This document shows, one piece after another, positions 24,578 to 32,881 of a stretch of DNA of 42,571 bases (position 1 is the stretch's first letter; every line of letters starts with the position of its first letter). The translations under genes and the position numbers were made by a program. A model generated the notes under the pieces. The model saw nothing but the letters and a program-made list of their open reading frames with translations, did not search any database and was not told the DNA's origin. The DNA is from Massilia sp. Root335 (GTDB taxonomy: Bacteria; Pseudomonadota; Gammaproteobacteria; Burkholderiales; Burkholderiaceae_D). The stretch covers positions 1 through 42,571 of the forward strand of contig NZ_LMCY01000051.1 in assembly GCF_001425685.1 (NCBI RefSeq), in the 5' to 3' direction.

Positions 24578-26613
24578 TGCGTACCATCCCGCTGCTGCTC
24601 GCCGCCCTGTGCGTGCACGCCGGCGCGCGGGCCGACGATCCGGTGATCCAGCGCGTGCTCGTCGAGGGCGCGCGCGCGAGCCAGCTCGGCATCGCGGATT
24701 CCGCCAGCGCCGGCACCGTCGGCCAGAAGGAGCTGGCGATGCGCACCGTCTACCGGCCCGGCGAATTGCTGGAGGCGGCGCCGGGCCTGATCGTCAGCCA
24801 GCACAGCGGCGAAGGCAAGGCCAACCAGTTCTTCCTGCGCGGCTTCAACCTGGACCACGGCACGGACCTGGCCACCTGGCTCGACGACATGCCCGTCAAC
24901 CAGCGCAGCCACGCACACGGCCAGGGCTGGACCGATCTGAACTTCCTGATCCCGGAGCTGACGGCGCGCCTGGATTACAAGAAGGGGCCGTATTCGGCGC
25001 GCGAAGGCGATTTCGCCTCGGCCGGCAGCGCGGCCATCACCTACGCCAACCGCCTCGCGCGCAACGTCGCCACCGTGAGCGCCGGCCAGGACGGCTATGC
25101 GCGCACGGCGCTGGCCGCATCGCGCGAGACCGGCGACGGCGTGCTGACGTATGCGCTGGAAGCCGTGCACAACGACGGCCCGTACACGCATCCGGACGAT
25201 TACCAGAAACTCAACGGCGTGCTGCGCTACAGCCGCGGCTACGCGAACAACGGCTGGAGCGTGACGGCGATGGCCTATCGTGGCCGCTGGATTGCGACGG
25301 ACCAGATCCCGCAGCGGGCCGTGGCGGCCGGCCTGCTCGACCGCTTCGACGCCGTCGACCCGACCGACGGCGGAGACGCGCAGCGCCTCAGCCTCTCGGG
25401 CGTGTGGCGCCGCACGGGCCAGGATGCGGCGTCGAAGGTCAGCGGCTACATCATCCGCAACCGGCTCGACCTGTGGTCCGACTTCAGCTACTTCATGAAC
25501 GACCCGGTCGACGGCGACCAGTTCGCCCAGCCGGACCGGCGCGTGACGAGCGGCTTCAATGCGACGCACAGCTGGCACGTGCACCGCGGCGAGACGGCGA
25601 CGTCCGACATCACGGTCGGCGTCGAAGCGCAGAACGACAATATCTTCAACGGCCTGTATGGCACGAAGGCACGCCGCCTGCTGTCCGTCACGCGCGCGGA
25701 CCACGTCGCCGAGACGAGTGCCGGCGCCTTCATCGAGAACGCGACGCGCTGGAACGGCTGGTTCCGCACGACGGTGGGCGCGCGCGCCGACGCCTACCGG
25801 TTCCGCGTGCGCAGCAGCCTCGCGGCGAATTCGGGCACGACGCGCGATGCGCTGGCCAGCCCGTCGGCCAACCTCGTGTTCGGGCCATGGCGCCAGACCG
25901 AGGTCTACGTGAACTACGGCGCCGGCTTCCACAGCAACGATGCGCGCGGCACCGTCACGACGGTCGACCCGAAGACGCTGGCAGCGCTCGGCACGACGCC
26001 GGGCCTCGTGCGCTCGCGCGGCATGGAACTGGGCCTGCGCACCGAGGCGATTCCGAAAATGCAGACGGCGGTATCCCTGTACCGCCTGGACTTCGATTCC
26101 GAGCTGACCTATGTCGGCGACGAGGGCACCACCGAAGCCGGCCCGCCCAGCCGCCGCGTCGGCATCGAATTCTCGAATTACTATAAACCGTATAAATGGT
26201 TGTCCGTCGACTTCGACGCCGCCTGCGCGCACGCGCGCTCGCGCGGCGCCGCGCCCGGCCAGGACCGCATCCCGGAAGCCATCGAGGGCGTCAGCCAGCT
26301 CGCGCTGACGGTGAGCCAGATGGGCGCATGGGAAGGCGCACTGCGGCTGCGCTGGTTCGGCCCGCGGCCGCTCGTCGCGGACGACAGCGTGCGTTCGCGC
26401 GCCAGCACGACCTTGAACGGCCGCCTCGGCTACCGCATCGACCGCACCGTGCGCCTGGAACTGGAAGGCTTCAACCTGACGAACCGGCACGCCTCGGCGA
26501 TCGATTACTACTACGCGTCGCAGCTGCGGGGAGAAGCCGCGCCGCGCGCGGACGTGCACTTTCATCCGGTCGAACCGCGCTCGTTCCGGCTCACGCTCGT
26601 CAAGAACTGGTAA
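24577..26613 (+). CDS. TonB-dependent outer-membrane receptor
   Basis: 678-aa receptor. Signal peptide 1-19 (RTIPLLLAALCVHAGARA), TonB-box-like VIQRVLVEG right after it, plug domain about 40-165 (ELLEAAPGLIVSQHSG, FFLRGFNLDHGTD, SHAHGQGWTDLNFLIPE), and a 22-strand-type beta-barrel ending in an aromatic residue (LTLVKNW). The plug has an unusual His-rich patch (RSHAHGQGW), hinting at a metal-linked ligand. The substrate is unknown. It is coupled to the DUF6702 gene by a one-base overlap, so the start at 24577 is well supported. Its genetic association with a secreted peptidase suggests uptake of peptide or metal-peptide products (inference). Confidence 0.92.
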   Translation: MRTIPLLLAALCVHAGARADDPVIQRVLVEGARASQLGIADSASAGTVGQKELAMRTVYRPGELLEAAPGLIVSQHSGEGKANQFFLRGFNLDHGTDLATWLDDMPVNQRSHAHGQGWTDLNFLIPELTARLDYKKGPYSAREGDFASAGSAAITYANRLARNVATVSAGQDGYARTALAASRETGDGVLTYALEAVHNDGPYTHPDDYQKLNGVLRYSRGYANNGWSVTAMAYRGRWIATDQIPQRAVAAGLLDRFDAVDPTDGGDAQRLSLSGVWRRTGQDAASKVSGYIIRNRLDLWSDFSYFMNDPVDGDQFAQPDRRVTSGFNATHSWHVHRGETATSDITVGVEAQNDNIFNGLYGTKARRLLSVTRADHVAETSAGAFIENATRWNGWFRTTVGARADAYRFRVRSSLAANSGTTRDALASPSANLVFGPWRQTEVYVNYGAGFHSNDARGTVTTVDPKTLAALGTTPGLVRSRGMELGLRTEAIPKMQTAVSLYRLDFDSELTYVGDEGTTEAGPPSRRVGIEFSNYYKPYKWLSVDFDAACAHARSRGAAPGQDRIPEAIEGVSQLALTVSQMGAWEGALRLRWFGPRPLVADDSVRSRASTTLNGRLGYRIDRTVRLELEGFNLTNRHASAIDYYYASQLRGEAAPRADVHFHPVEPRSFRLTLVKNW

Positions 26614-26660
26614 TGACCGGCGGCGGCACGAGGGCCTGGAAAAAGTGCTAGGCTAACGGG

Positions 26661-27413
26661 ATGACAACACCGCAACCACCCTACACCGATCCGGCCCGCA
26701 TCGCCGACGCCCTGCGCGGCGACGGCTATGCCTTGCTGCGCCCGGCCGACGTGGCGCTGCTGACCGGCTGCACGCTCGACGAGTTGATGGCACTGGCGCC
26801 AAGCTGGCAACGCCTGGAACTGGATAACCACCTCAAGGACGGCGGCCGCTATCGCCGCCGCCGGCACTCCTGCTTCATCGACAGCGGCGACGACCTCACG
26901 CAAAGCCCGCATCGCGCGCACTGGCAGCCGGTCGAGTACAACGCCCTGCACGGCGGCATGCACCGGCTGTTCGTACCCATTGAACCGTCCACGGTCGGGC
27001 AGCCGGCCTGGAGCCGCCTGCTGCGCGCGCTGGGCGCCGTGTGCTCGCAAGTGAAAGGCCCACAGACCTGGTACGTCGAAGCGCACCAGTTCCGCATCGA
27101 CACGGCGGACGGCATCGGCCGCCCCACGCCGGAGGGCGCGCACCGCGACGGCGTCGACTTCGTCGCCGTCATCCTGATCGGCCGCGAACACATCAAGGGC
27201 GGCGAAACGCGCGTGTTCGAGGCGCACGGCCCGCGGGGCCAACGCTTCACGATGACGGAACCGTGGACACTGCTGCTGCTGGACGACGCCGCCGTGATCC
27301 ACGAATCGACGCCGATCCAGCCCGTGGGCGACAACGGCCACCGCGACACGCTGGTGCTGACCTGGCGCGCCGGCGCCTTCCAGGGCGACGACGCCGAGCC
27401 GACGGGCGCCTGA
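26661..27413 (+). CDS. 2OG-Fe dioxygenase, amino-acid hydroxylase type
   Basis: 250-aa Fe(II)/2-oxoglutarate dioxygenase of the PF10014 type, the family that includes L-isoleucine 4-hydroxylase. The triad is visible as H161 and D163 (GAHRDGVDFV) and distal H214 (AVIHESTPI), with R228 (GHRDTLVLTWR) for 2-oxoglutarate. KGGETRVFEAHG is the family's central motif. Members hydroxylate free amino acids; the specific one cannot be told. It begins 47 bases after the TonB receptor on the same strand and may be its own unit. It is unrelated in sequence to the PhyH-like dioxygenase at 13.9 kb. Confidence 0.88.
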   Translation: MTTPQPPYTDPARIADALRGDGYALLRPADVALLTGCTLDELMALAPSWQRLELDNHLKDGGRYRRRRHSCFIDSGDDLTQSPHRAHWQPVEYNALHGGMHRLFVPIEPSTVGQPAWSRLLRALGAVCSQVKGPQTWYVEAHQFRIDTADGIGRPTPEGAHRDGVDFVAVILIGREHIKGGETRVFEAHGPRGQRFTMTEPWTLLLLDDAAVIHESTPIQPVGDNGHRDTLVLTWRAGAFQGDDAEPTGA

Positions 27414-27528
27414 GCCTCCTCCGCGCGGCCGCGCCGGCCGCCGCCTCCATTCTTACCTCACCGACGGGTATGCGCTGTCCCGGGACACCGCATGCGGCAA
27501 GAAATGTTAGCGCATGACAACTGCGGGC

Positions 27529-27560
27529 AAAAAAAAGCCCGCATCCTTGTCGGTGCGGGC
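27529..27560 (-). terminator. Rho-independent terminator, DUF1800-DUF1501 unit
   Basis: On the minus strand GCCCGCA-N10-TGCGGGC is followed by eight T. It lies 118 bases beyond the DUF1501 stop. A third copy of the arm (27522-27528) follows the T-run, so a competing hairpin around the T-tract can also form. Confidence 0.85.
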
Positions 27561-27596
27561 TGAATCCAGATTTTCGGAGAAAAACTGGAGGAGACA
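27529..27596 (-). ncRNA. Candidate small RNA with anti-Shine-Dalgarno motif
   Basis: A possible RNA of about 68 nt: a minus-strand promoter upstream, a 5' single-stranded stretch with TCTCCTCC (complementary to Shine-Dalgarno GGAGGAGA), a hairpin at 27566-27588 (4+5 bp, one mismatch, loop TCC on the minus strand) and a strong intrinsic terminator. It could equally be only the 3'-untranslated end of the DUF1501 message or a fragment processed from it. Confidence 0.35.
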
Positions 27597-27602
27597 GTTG
27601 CA

Positions 27603-27631
27603 ACTATAGTCCTATATTTTGTGCACTGCAA
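27603..27631 (-). promoter_or_regulatory. Promoter for the candidate small RNA
   Basis: Minus-strand -35 TTGCAG (27631-27626) and -10 TATAGT (27608-27603) with exactly 17 bases between. The surrounding 27590-27680 is markedly AT-richer than its flanks. Confidence 0.35.
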
Positions 27632-27677
27632 TACGGTAGAACTACTATATGTAGAGGACTGCCTCTAGAGCAGGAGC

Positions 27678-28928
27678 TCATGCGCCGACGATACGAAATC
27701 CAGCACGTTTTTGCGGCATTGCGGGAAAGACTTGTTCCAGACGTTTATCGCCTAACATTAAATGTTCTTCAGAAATCTGCGCTAACACCGAACGAAAATC
27801 GGTCGTGACGGGCAAATCGCGGCCCTCGTTCAGTTTCGCGTCGCTGACGCCTTCCCAGTCGCCGTAAACCTTACCTCCACGCACTTTTCCGCCCATGACC
27901 CACATCACATTGCCGTGACCGTGATCCGTGCCGCCGTTGCCGTTCTCGCGGGCCGTGCGGCCGAACTCCGACATCACGACGACGATCGTGTCGTCGAACA
28001 GCGGACCGAGCCGCTCGGCCAGCACGGCCAGGCCCTGCCCCAACGGTGCCAAACGATTGGCCAGCTGGCCGCTGGCCGCGCCCTGGTTCGCGTGCGTGTC
28101 CCAGCCGCCCAGCGCGACGAACGCCAGCTGGATATTCGGGTCGTTGCGCATCAGGCCCGCCAGGCGCGCGGCATCGTCGGGAAAGCCGTTCGGCAGCGGC
28201 GCGCCGCGGTCGGCGGCCTGCATTTCGCGGCTCATGTCGCCCTGCTCCAGCGCGCCCATGACTTCGCGGTGCGCCGCGCGCCCGTCCGCGTACGCGCGCC
28301 CGAAGCGCGGGTGATTCGCGTACAGCTCGTCGAAGGCGGTCTTCACCGCGGGCCGGTCGAGCAGGTCGGCGCGCGCTGCACGCGCGACGTTCGGCAGGTT
28401 CACGGCGGCCGCGCGGCCGGACAGGATGCGCGGCAGCACCGGACCGATGCCCAGCAGCCGGCTGGGCGACTGCGGACCGGGCAGCGCGGCCACGAGGCGG
28501 TTCATCCAGCCGTCCGGCGTGCTCTTGCGGCCGGGCGTCGCGGATTCCATGTAGTCCTGCGCGTCGAAGTGGGAACGCGTCGCGTCCGGCGAACCGCTGG
28601 CGTGCACGAAGGCCAGCCGGTTCGCGCGCCACAGCGGCTGCAGGCTGGCCAGTGCGGGATGCAGGCCGAAATAGCCGTCCAGGGCGAGCGCTCCGCCGTC
28701 CATGCCCGGCGCCGCCAGGCCGATCGTCGGCCGCAGGCGCAGATAGTTCTCGTCGCCGACAGGGGCGACGACGTTCAGGCCGTCGACGGCGCCGCGCAGC
28801 ATCACGACGACGAGTTTTTTGCCGGTCGGGCTGGCGGCGGGCGCGCTGACGGCCCACGCGCTGCGCCCGACGGGCAGCAGGATGCCGGCGCCCAGCGCCA
28901 GCGCGTTGAGGAAGTGCCTGCGTTGCAT
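27678..28928 (-). CDS. DUF1501 family Tat-secreted protein
   Basis: 416-aa protein of the DUF1501 family (alkaline-phosphatase-like/sulfatase fold). The N-terminus MQRRHFLNALALGAGILL is a Tat signal. Typical motifs: VVVMLRGAVDGLNVVAP, HFDAQDYMES, LGGWDTHANQG, VVVMSEFGRTARENGNGGTDHGHG (a metal-site-like D/H cluster) and MGGKVRGG. The catalytic activity is not established for the family. It starts 19 bases after the DUF1800 stop; GGGAG precedes the ATG. DUF1800 and DUF1501 genes are paired in many bacteria and presumably act together in the periplasm. Terminated by a strong hairpin downstream. Confidence 0.93.
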   Translation of the reverse strand: MQRRHFLNALALGAGILLPVGRSAWAVSAPAASPTGKKLVVVMLRGAVDGLNVVAPVGDENYLRLRPTIGLAAPGMDGGALALDGYFGLHPALASLQPLWRANRLAFVHASGSPDATRSHFDAQDYMESATPGRKSTPDGWMNRLVAALPGPQSPSRLLGIGPVLPRILSGRAAAVNLPNVARAARADLLDRPAVKTAFDELYANHPRFGRAYADGRAAHREVMGALEQGDMSREMQAADRGAPLPNGFPDDAARLAGLMRNDPNIQLAFVALGGWDTHANQGAASGQLANRLAPLGQGLAVLAERLGPLFDDTIVVVMSEFGRTARENGNGGTDHGHGNVMWVMGGKVRGGKVYGDWEGVSDAKLNEGRDLPVTTDFRSVLAQISEEHLMLGDKRLEQVFPAMPQKRAGFRIVGA

Positions 28929-28947
28929 GTCGTTCTCCCGGACGGAA

Positions 28948-30513
28948 TCAGCGCTGCATGAAATCGGGGCTGCCGAGCAGCATGGCCGCGCGCAGGTTGT
29001 CCGGATTGCGCTGGACGATGGCCTGCGTGCGCGGTGAAATCGATCCGGCCAGCGTCGCCTGCAGGCGCGCCGGATCGAGCGGCGCCGGCTTCGGATTGGC
29101 CGGCGCGGCCGGCACCGGCAACGGCACGACGTCGCTGCCCGCCATATCCGGTTCCATCGCCGCGACGGGATGGGGCTCGACCGGCAGCGCGGCCAGCGGC
29201 AGCCTGCCGGATGCAAGCGCGGTGGCGAAGGCGATGCGCCGCGACAGCGCGTCCGGGTTGAGCCACGCGTCCTGCGTGTTCTTGTACCCGTCCGGCGTCT
29301 GGCAGCCGTACAGCGGCATGCCCAACTGGTTCATCGTATTCACGAGCGGCATCACGTTCACGACCGGCGCGCCGCTGGCCCTGACCGCCGAGACCACGAA
29401 CTGGTACGGCGTCTTGAACTTGGCGCCGACGGTGCCGGCGGCCATGAATTCGCGGCTCGCGAACAGCGTCGCCAGCACGGCGCGGATATCGCCCTGCGAT
29501 GCGAGCCACGTGGCCGCCATGCGGTCGACGAGGGCCGGCGGCGGATCGTCGCTGACGAAATACTGGGCCAGCTCGCGGCTCACGTGGTGCGCGGTGGCCG
29601 GGTGCATGGCCAGCACGTCCAGCGCGTATTCGCCTTCCTGCTGGCCGGCGGGCGCGATCTCGTGCCCGAGCCACGTCTTGATGCCGCGGTCGTGGCGGCC
29701 GGCGTCGAAGCGGAACGTCTCGCCCGTGCGCGCCAGGCGCTTCTGGTCGAACGTCCAGCCGGTCAGCATGCGTGCCAGTTCCGTCACGTCGCGCTGCGTG
29801 TAGCCGCCGTCCGCGCCCAGCGTGTGCAATTCCATCAGCTCGCGCGCGTAGTTCTCGTTCAGGCCGCGCGCCTTTCCCTTCGCATCCGGACGCGGCGCCG
29901 ACGACACGACGTTATCGAGGTAGAACAGCATCGCCGGATGCTTCGCCGTCGCGCCCAGCAGCGCGCGGAAGGAACCCAGCGCGTACGGGCGGATCGCGTC
30001 GCGCTCGTAACCCGTCACCAGCGCGCGGTCGATCCCCTTGCCGGCGAAGACGTTGAAATGGTTGTACCAGAAGTCGACCATGACTTCTTCCAGCTGGCGC
30101 GGACTCTCGACGGCGCGCAGCAGGCGGGCCTCGGCGGCCTGGCGCGACACGCGCATCTCCACCTGACGGCGGCGCTGCTTCGCGCCCTCGTCGTCCATGC
30201 GCACGTCGCGCCGCAGCGCCAGGAATTCGCCCAGCGACTCGCCAGTACTGCGGTTGACCGTGTCCAGGGCGCCCAGGCGCGCGTCCAGGTCGGGCGGCAG
30301 CGGGATCGTCTCGGGATGCAGCTGCTCGGCTATCCAGCGCTGCACGCCCATGGTCGCCACGCGCTCGACGTCGCCGGGACGCGGCCCGAACGCGAGCCGG
30401 TTCAGCACGTGCAGGGCCTGCGCCTGCGCATCCGGCGCGGGCGCGGCCGCCGATGCGGCGCCCGTCGCGATCAGCGCAAAGGTCAGCAGGGCAAGCGATG
30501 CGCGGTAGGTCAT
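28948..30513 (-). CDS. DUF1800 family secreted protein
   Basis: 521-aa exported protein with signal peptide 1-22 (YRASLALLTFALIATGAASA). DUF1800 motifs run in order: LNRLAFGPRPGDVERV, LEEVMVDFWYNHFNVF, KHPAMLFYLDN, GLNENYARELMELHTLG, GGYTQRDVTELARMLTGWTF, and VSRELAQYFVSDDPP. The biochemical role is unknown; it is always found with DUF1501 proteins. The ATG at 30513 is used because AGGAG lies eight bases upstream; a GTG at 30522 is too close to it. First gene of a two-gene unit. Confidence 0.93.
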   Translation of the reverse strand: MTYRASLALLTFALIATGAASAAAPAPDAQAQALHVLNRLAFGPRPGDVERVATMGVQRWIAEQLHPETIPLPPDLDARLGALDTVNRSTGESLGEFLALRRDVRMDDEGAKQRRRQVEMRVSRQAAEARLLRAVESPRQLEEVMVDFWYNHFNVFAGKGIDRALVTGYERDAIRPYALGSFRALLGATAKHPAMLFYLDNVVSSAPRPDAKGKARGLNENYARELMELHTLGADGGYTQRDVTELARMLTGWTFDQKRLARTGETFRFDAGRHDRGIKTWLGHEIAPAGQQEGEYALDVLAMHPATAHHVSRELAQYFVSDDPPPALVDRMAATWLASQGDIRAVLATLFASREFMAAGTVGAKFKTPYQFVVSAVRASGAPVVNVMPLVNTMNQLGMPLYGCQTPDGYKNTQDAWLNPDALSRRIAFATALASGRLPLAALPVEPHPVAAMEPDMAGSDVVPLPVPAAPANPKPAPLDPARLQATLAGSISPRTQAIVQRNPDNLRAAMLLGSPDFMQR

Positions 30514-30616
30514 GGTCAGCACTCCTCGTTGATCGTCATTTAACCTTGAATGGATGAGCGGGAATATCGATGCGACGTTTCAGTGGTAAGGATTTGTAAC
30601 CGATCTCATGTAAATG

Positions 30617-30628
30617 CCGCACGTGCGG
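30617..30628. promoter_or_regulatory. 12-bp palindrome in divergent region
   Basis: CCGCACGTGCGG, a perfect palindrome between the divergent DUF1800 and DUF3147 genes. It is a possible regulator site. A weak -10 (TACACT, 30655-30660) for the DUF3147 gene lies downstream. Confidence 0.3.
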
Positions 30629-30686
30629 AACAGGCGCGCTGGAGCGTGCTTTGCTACACTGCCGGAGTTTCACCTCCCCGCCTGCC

Positions 30687-31037
30687 ATGTCCTGGATCGT
30701 CATCAAATACCTGATCACCGCCGCCGTCGTCGTCCTCGTGTCGGAAGCCGCCGCGCGCTCCGACCGCCTCGGCGGCCTGATCGCATCCCTGCCGCTCGTC
30801 ACCGTGCTGACGCTGATCTGGCTGCACGTCGAGCGCCAGCCGCAGGAAAAAATCGCCAACCACGCCTGGTACACGCTGTGGTACGTGCTGCCCACGCTGC
30901 CCATGTTCGCCGTGTTTCCCTGGCTGCTCGACCGCTTCGGCTTCTGGCCGGCGCTCGCGGCCGGCGTCGCGATCACGCTGGGCAGCATACTCCTGTTCGC
31001 CGTCCTGCTGAAACGCTTCGGCATCCAGCTGCTCTGA
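30687..31037 (+). CDS. DUF3147 family membrane protein
   Basis: 116-aa inner-membrane protein with four hydrophobic helices. Family marks are WIVIKYLITAAVVVLVSE at the start, RLGGLIASLPLVTVL, then NHAWYTLWYVLPTLP in the third helix and a closing LLFAVLLKRFG. The role is unknown; small size and fold suggest a transporter-like or accessory protein. The start at 30687 opens the first helix directly; a frame-open ATG at 30651 would add an unlikely Cys/Ser/Pro tail. Confidence 0.85.
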   Translation: MSWIVIKYLITAAVVVLVSEAAARSDRLGGLIASLPLVTVLTLIWLHVERQPQEKIANHAWYTLWYVLPTLPMFAVFPWLLDRFGFWPALAAGVAITLGSILLFAVLLKRFGIQLL

Positions 31038-31195
31038 TCGTTCATGCTTCCAGGGAACGGAGCGTCGTGACACAGGCCGTTTGCCGCCTCGCACTGCAAA
31101 GCGGCAAGCTGGCGCCGCAGCCAATGGCCCCGGCCTATCCTTCGCACGAGGCCGCCGATCGCCGGCCGGGCCATTCATCGCTTGCAAGGAATCCA

Positions 31196-31774
31196 ATGAA
31201 GCATCCATGCCTCCTGGGCGCTGCCCTGCTGCTGTGCACCGCCGTCCACGCCGCACCGTCCGCCTGGCTGTTCGAATACCGCGGCTTTTACGACTACCAC
31301 GACCCCACGGTCTTGCGCACCGACGTGGCCGTCACGGGCAGGATCGCCGGCGACGACGTCGACGGCGACGGCGTCATCGACGCATCCGAGCTCGACTCGC
31401 TGTGGATGAACATGCGGCTGTGGTCCGGCGACTTCGCCCGGTGCGGCGGCGGTTCCGTCGATCACGATTGCCAGCTCGACGCGTTTTCCTTCCGTCCCGG
31501 CACCGGCGGCAGCGACGCCCTCGACATTGCCGCGAGCTGGCGCGACGTGTACGCGACCCAACTCGAGTACCACACGGAAGCGTTCGTGAGCGGCGTGAAG
31601 TACTCGGCGACGTCGAGTTACGGTCACGATTACCCGGTGGACGATTATTATTTTTTCGGCGCGGGGACGACGCTGACGATCACGCCGCTGTCGCCGGTCC
31701 CGGAACCGGGGGCGTGGATGATGCTGGGGTGCGGCCTGCTTGCGCTCGCGGCGAGGCGGCGCCCTCGGCTTTGA
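31196..31774 (+). CDS. PEP-CTERM protein with EF-hand loop
   Basis: 192-aa exported protein. Signal peptide 1-19 (LLGAALLLCTAVHA). A C-terminal sorting signal (about 168-192) has the three usual parts: VPEPGAW, a hydrophobic helix LGCGLLALA and the basic tail RRRPRL. PEP-CTERM proteins are handled by exosortase and go to the surface or the matrix. Residues 54-65 form a perfect EF-hand calcium loop (D54, D56, D58, G59, I61, E65). The first 30 residues of the mature part (AWLFEYRGFYDYHDP) are aromatic. No other domain was recognised. AAGGA is just upstream of the ATG. Confidence 0.88.
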   Translation: MKHPCLLGAALLLCTAVHAAPSAWLFEYRGFYDYHDPTVLRTDVAVTGRIAGDDVDGDGVIDASELDSLWMNMRLWSGDFARCGGGSVDHDCQLDAFSFRPGTGGSDALDIAASWRDVYATQLEYHTEAFVSGVKYSATSSYGHDYPVDDYYFFGAGTTLTITPLSPVPEPGAWMMLGCGLLALAARRRPRL

Positions 31775-31802
31775 AAAAAGAAAAAGCCGGCACGAAGCCG
31801 GC
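31774..31802 (-). terminator. Rho-independent terminator of DUF883-like gene
   Basis: Minus-strand hairpin GCCGGC-TTCGT-GCCGGC followed by TTTTTCTTTTTT, 24 bases past the DUF883-like stop. The T-tract reaches the last base of the converging PEP-CTERM gene. Confidence 0.85.
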
Positions 31803-31826
31803 CTGGAGGTGTGAACGGAATACCGC

Positions 31827-32594
31827 TCAATAATCGCGGTTGCGGCCGCCCAGCAGCTTGGCCAGCACGAAGCCGGCGGCGGCGGCGATGGCGATGGCGG
31901 TACCCGGTTTCTGGCGCACGTACTCGAAGCTGGCTTCGCGCCACTGGCCGTAGGCGTCGGTCAGCTGTTGCTGGCGCTGGCCCAGGTTGACGGTGGCGCC
32001 GCTCAGCATGCCCTGCAGCTTGTCCACGCCGGCGTGGGCGCTGGTGGCCAGGCGGTCGACCACCGGACGGGCCGCGTCGGCAGCCTTGTCGACCATCGGA
32101 CGGGCGGCGTCGGCGGCCTTGTCGATCGACTGGTGCAGGCCTTGTGCGCGCGCATTCACCTGGGCACCCATGTCTTTCGAATCGCCGCCCACGCCCGAAC
32201 CGGTGGCGGCGCCGGCGCTCTGGCTGTTCTGGCTGCCCGAACCCAGCGAGCTGCTGTTGCTGGTGCCGATGCTGCTGTTGGTGCCGGAGGCGGTGGAGCC
32301 GGAGGCGCTCATCGAGCCCATCGAGCCCATGCCCGACGACGACGAGCCGGCATTGCTGGTGCCGCCCACGGCGCCCGTGCTGGAAGCGGTGGCGCCGCCG
32401 GTGCTGCTGCCGGTCGAGCTGTGCTGGTCCTTGCCCTGGTTCTCCTGACTGCTCTTGTTCAGGCTGCCCGAACCGGCCGTGCTGCCCAGGTTGCCCGCGC
32501 CGCTGGCGTTCGGCAGGTTGCTCGCGCTGTCCTTGCCCAGGTTGCCCGACCCCGTGGTGCTGCCTTTTGCTTCGCTCGACTTCTGATTATCCAT
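31827..32594 (-). CDS. Ser/Gly-rich protein with DUF883-like anchor
   Basis: 255-aa protein in two parts. Residues 1-145 are very low complexity (Ser, Gly, Thr, Asn, Ala), certainly disordered, with short motifs such as SGNLGKDSASNLPNASGAGN. Residues 150-255 are helical: a tandem KAADAARPMVD / KAADAARPVVD repeat, then a C-terminal membrane segment GTAIAIAAAAGFVLAKLLGGR preceded by EYVRQKP, as in DUF883 (ElaB/YqjD-type) proteins that anchor to the inner membrane and bind ribosomes or respond to stress. The long disordered N-terminus is unusual for that group. GAGGAA precedes the ATG. Confidence 0.8.
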   Translation of the reverse strand: MDNQKSSEAKGSTTGSGNLGKDSASNLPNASGAGNLGSTAGSGSLNKSSQENQGKDQHSSTGSSTGGATASSTGAVGGTSNAGSSSSGMGSMGSMSASGSTASGTNSSIGTSNSSSLGSGSQNSQSAGAATGSGVGGDSKDMGAQVNARAQGLHQSIDKAADAARPMVDKAADAARPVVDRLATSAHAGVDKLQGMLSGATVNLGQRQQQLTDAYGQWREASFEYVRQKPGTAIAIAAAAGFVLAKLLGGRNRDY

Positions 32595-32643
32595 GATGAA
32601 TTCCTCTTGTAAGATTTTGACCAACGCGGAGTAGACCGATCTT

Positions 32644-32671
32644 CTTGACCGTGCATCCGTTCAAAAGTTCG
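32644..32671 (-). promoter_or_regulatory. ECF/sigma-E-like promoter candidate
   Basis: On the minus strand CGAACTT (-35), 16 bases, then TCAAG (-10), about 50 bases before the DUF883-like ATG. It resembles extracytoplasmic-function sigma promoters (GGAACTT / TCAAA). Farther upstream (32719-32740) lies an inverted repeat GACACCG-N8-CGGTGTC without a T-run. The rest of 32741-32881 is AT-rich then GC-rich with nothing recognised. Confidence 0.3.
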
Positions 32672-32881
32672 ACCGATAGGCGGTCCTTTCGCGTCGCGCC
32701 GATGCGCGATGTCGGTGCGACACCGTCAGAATGCGGTGTCTCAATAAAAAAAATATAACTTTTTGTCGGTCCCGACTGTGCGCTGCATAACAAAGGCGGA
32801 GGAAGGGCCTTCACGAGTCATCCAGCAGTGCATGCGCCGGCGATCGGGGCGAGCAGAAAAGCGCGGGTGTTGCCCGTCGCG

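Noticed and set aside
32719..32740. Terminator GACACCG-N8-CGGTGTC
   Set aside because: It is followed by A-rich, not T-rich, sequence on the plus strand and by GC-rich sequence on the minus strand; it lies upstream of both flanking genes' coding ends in no useful position.
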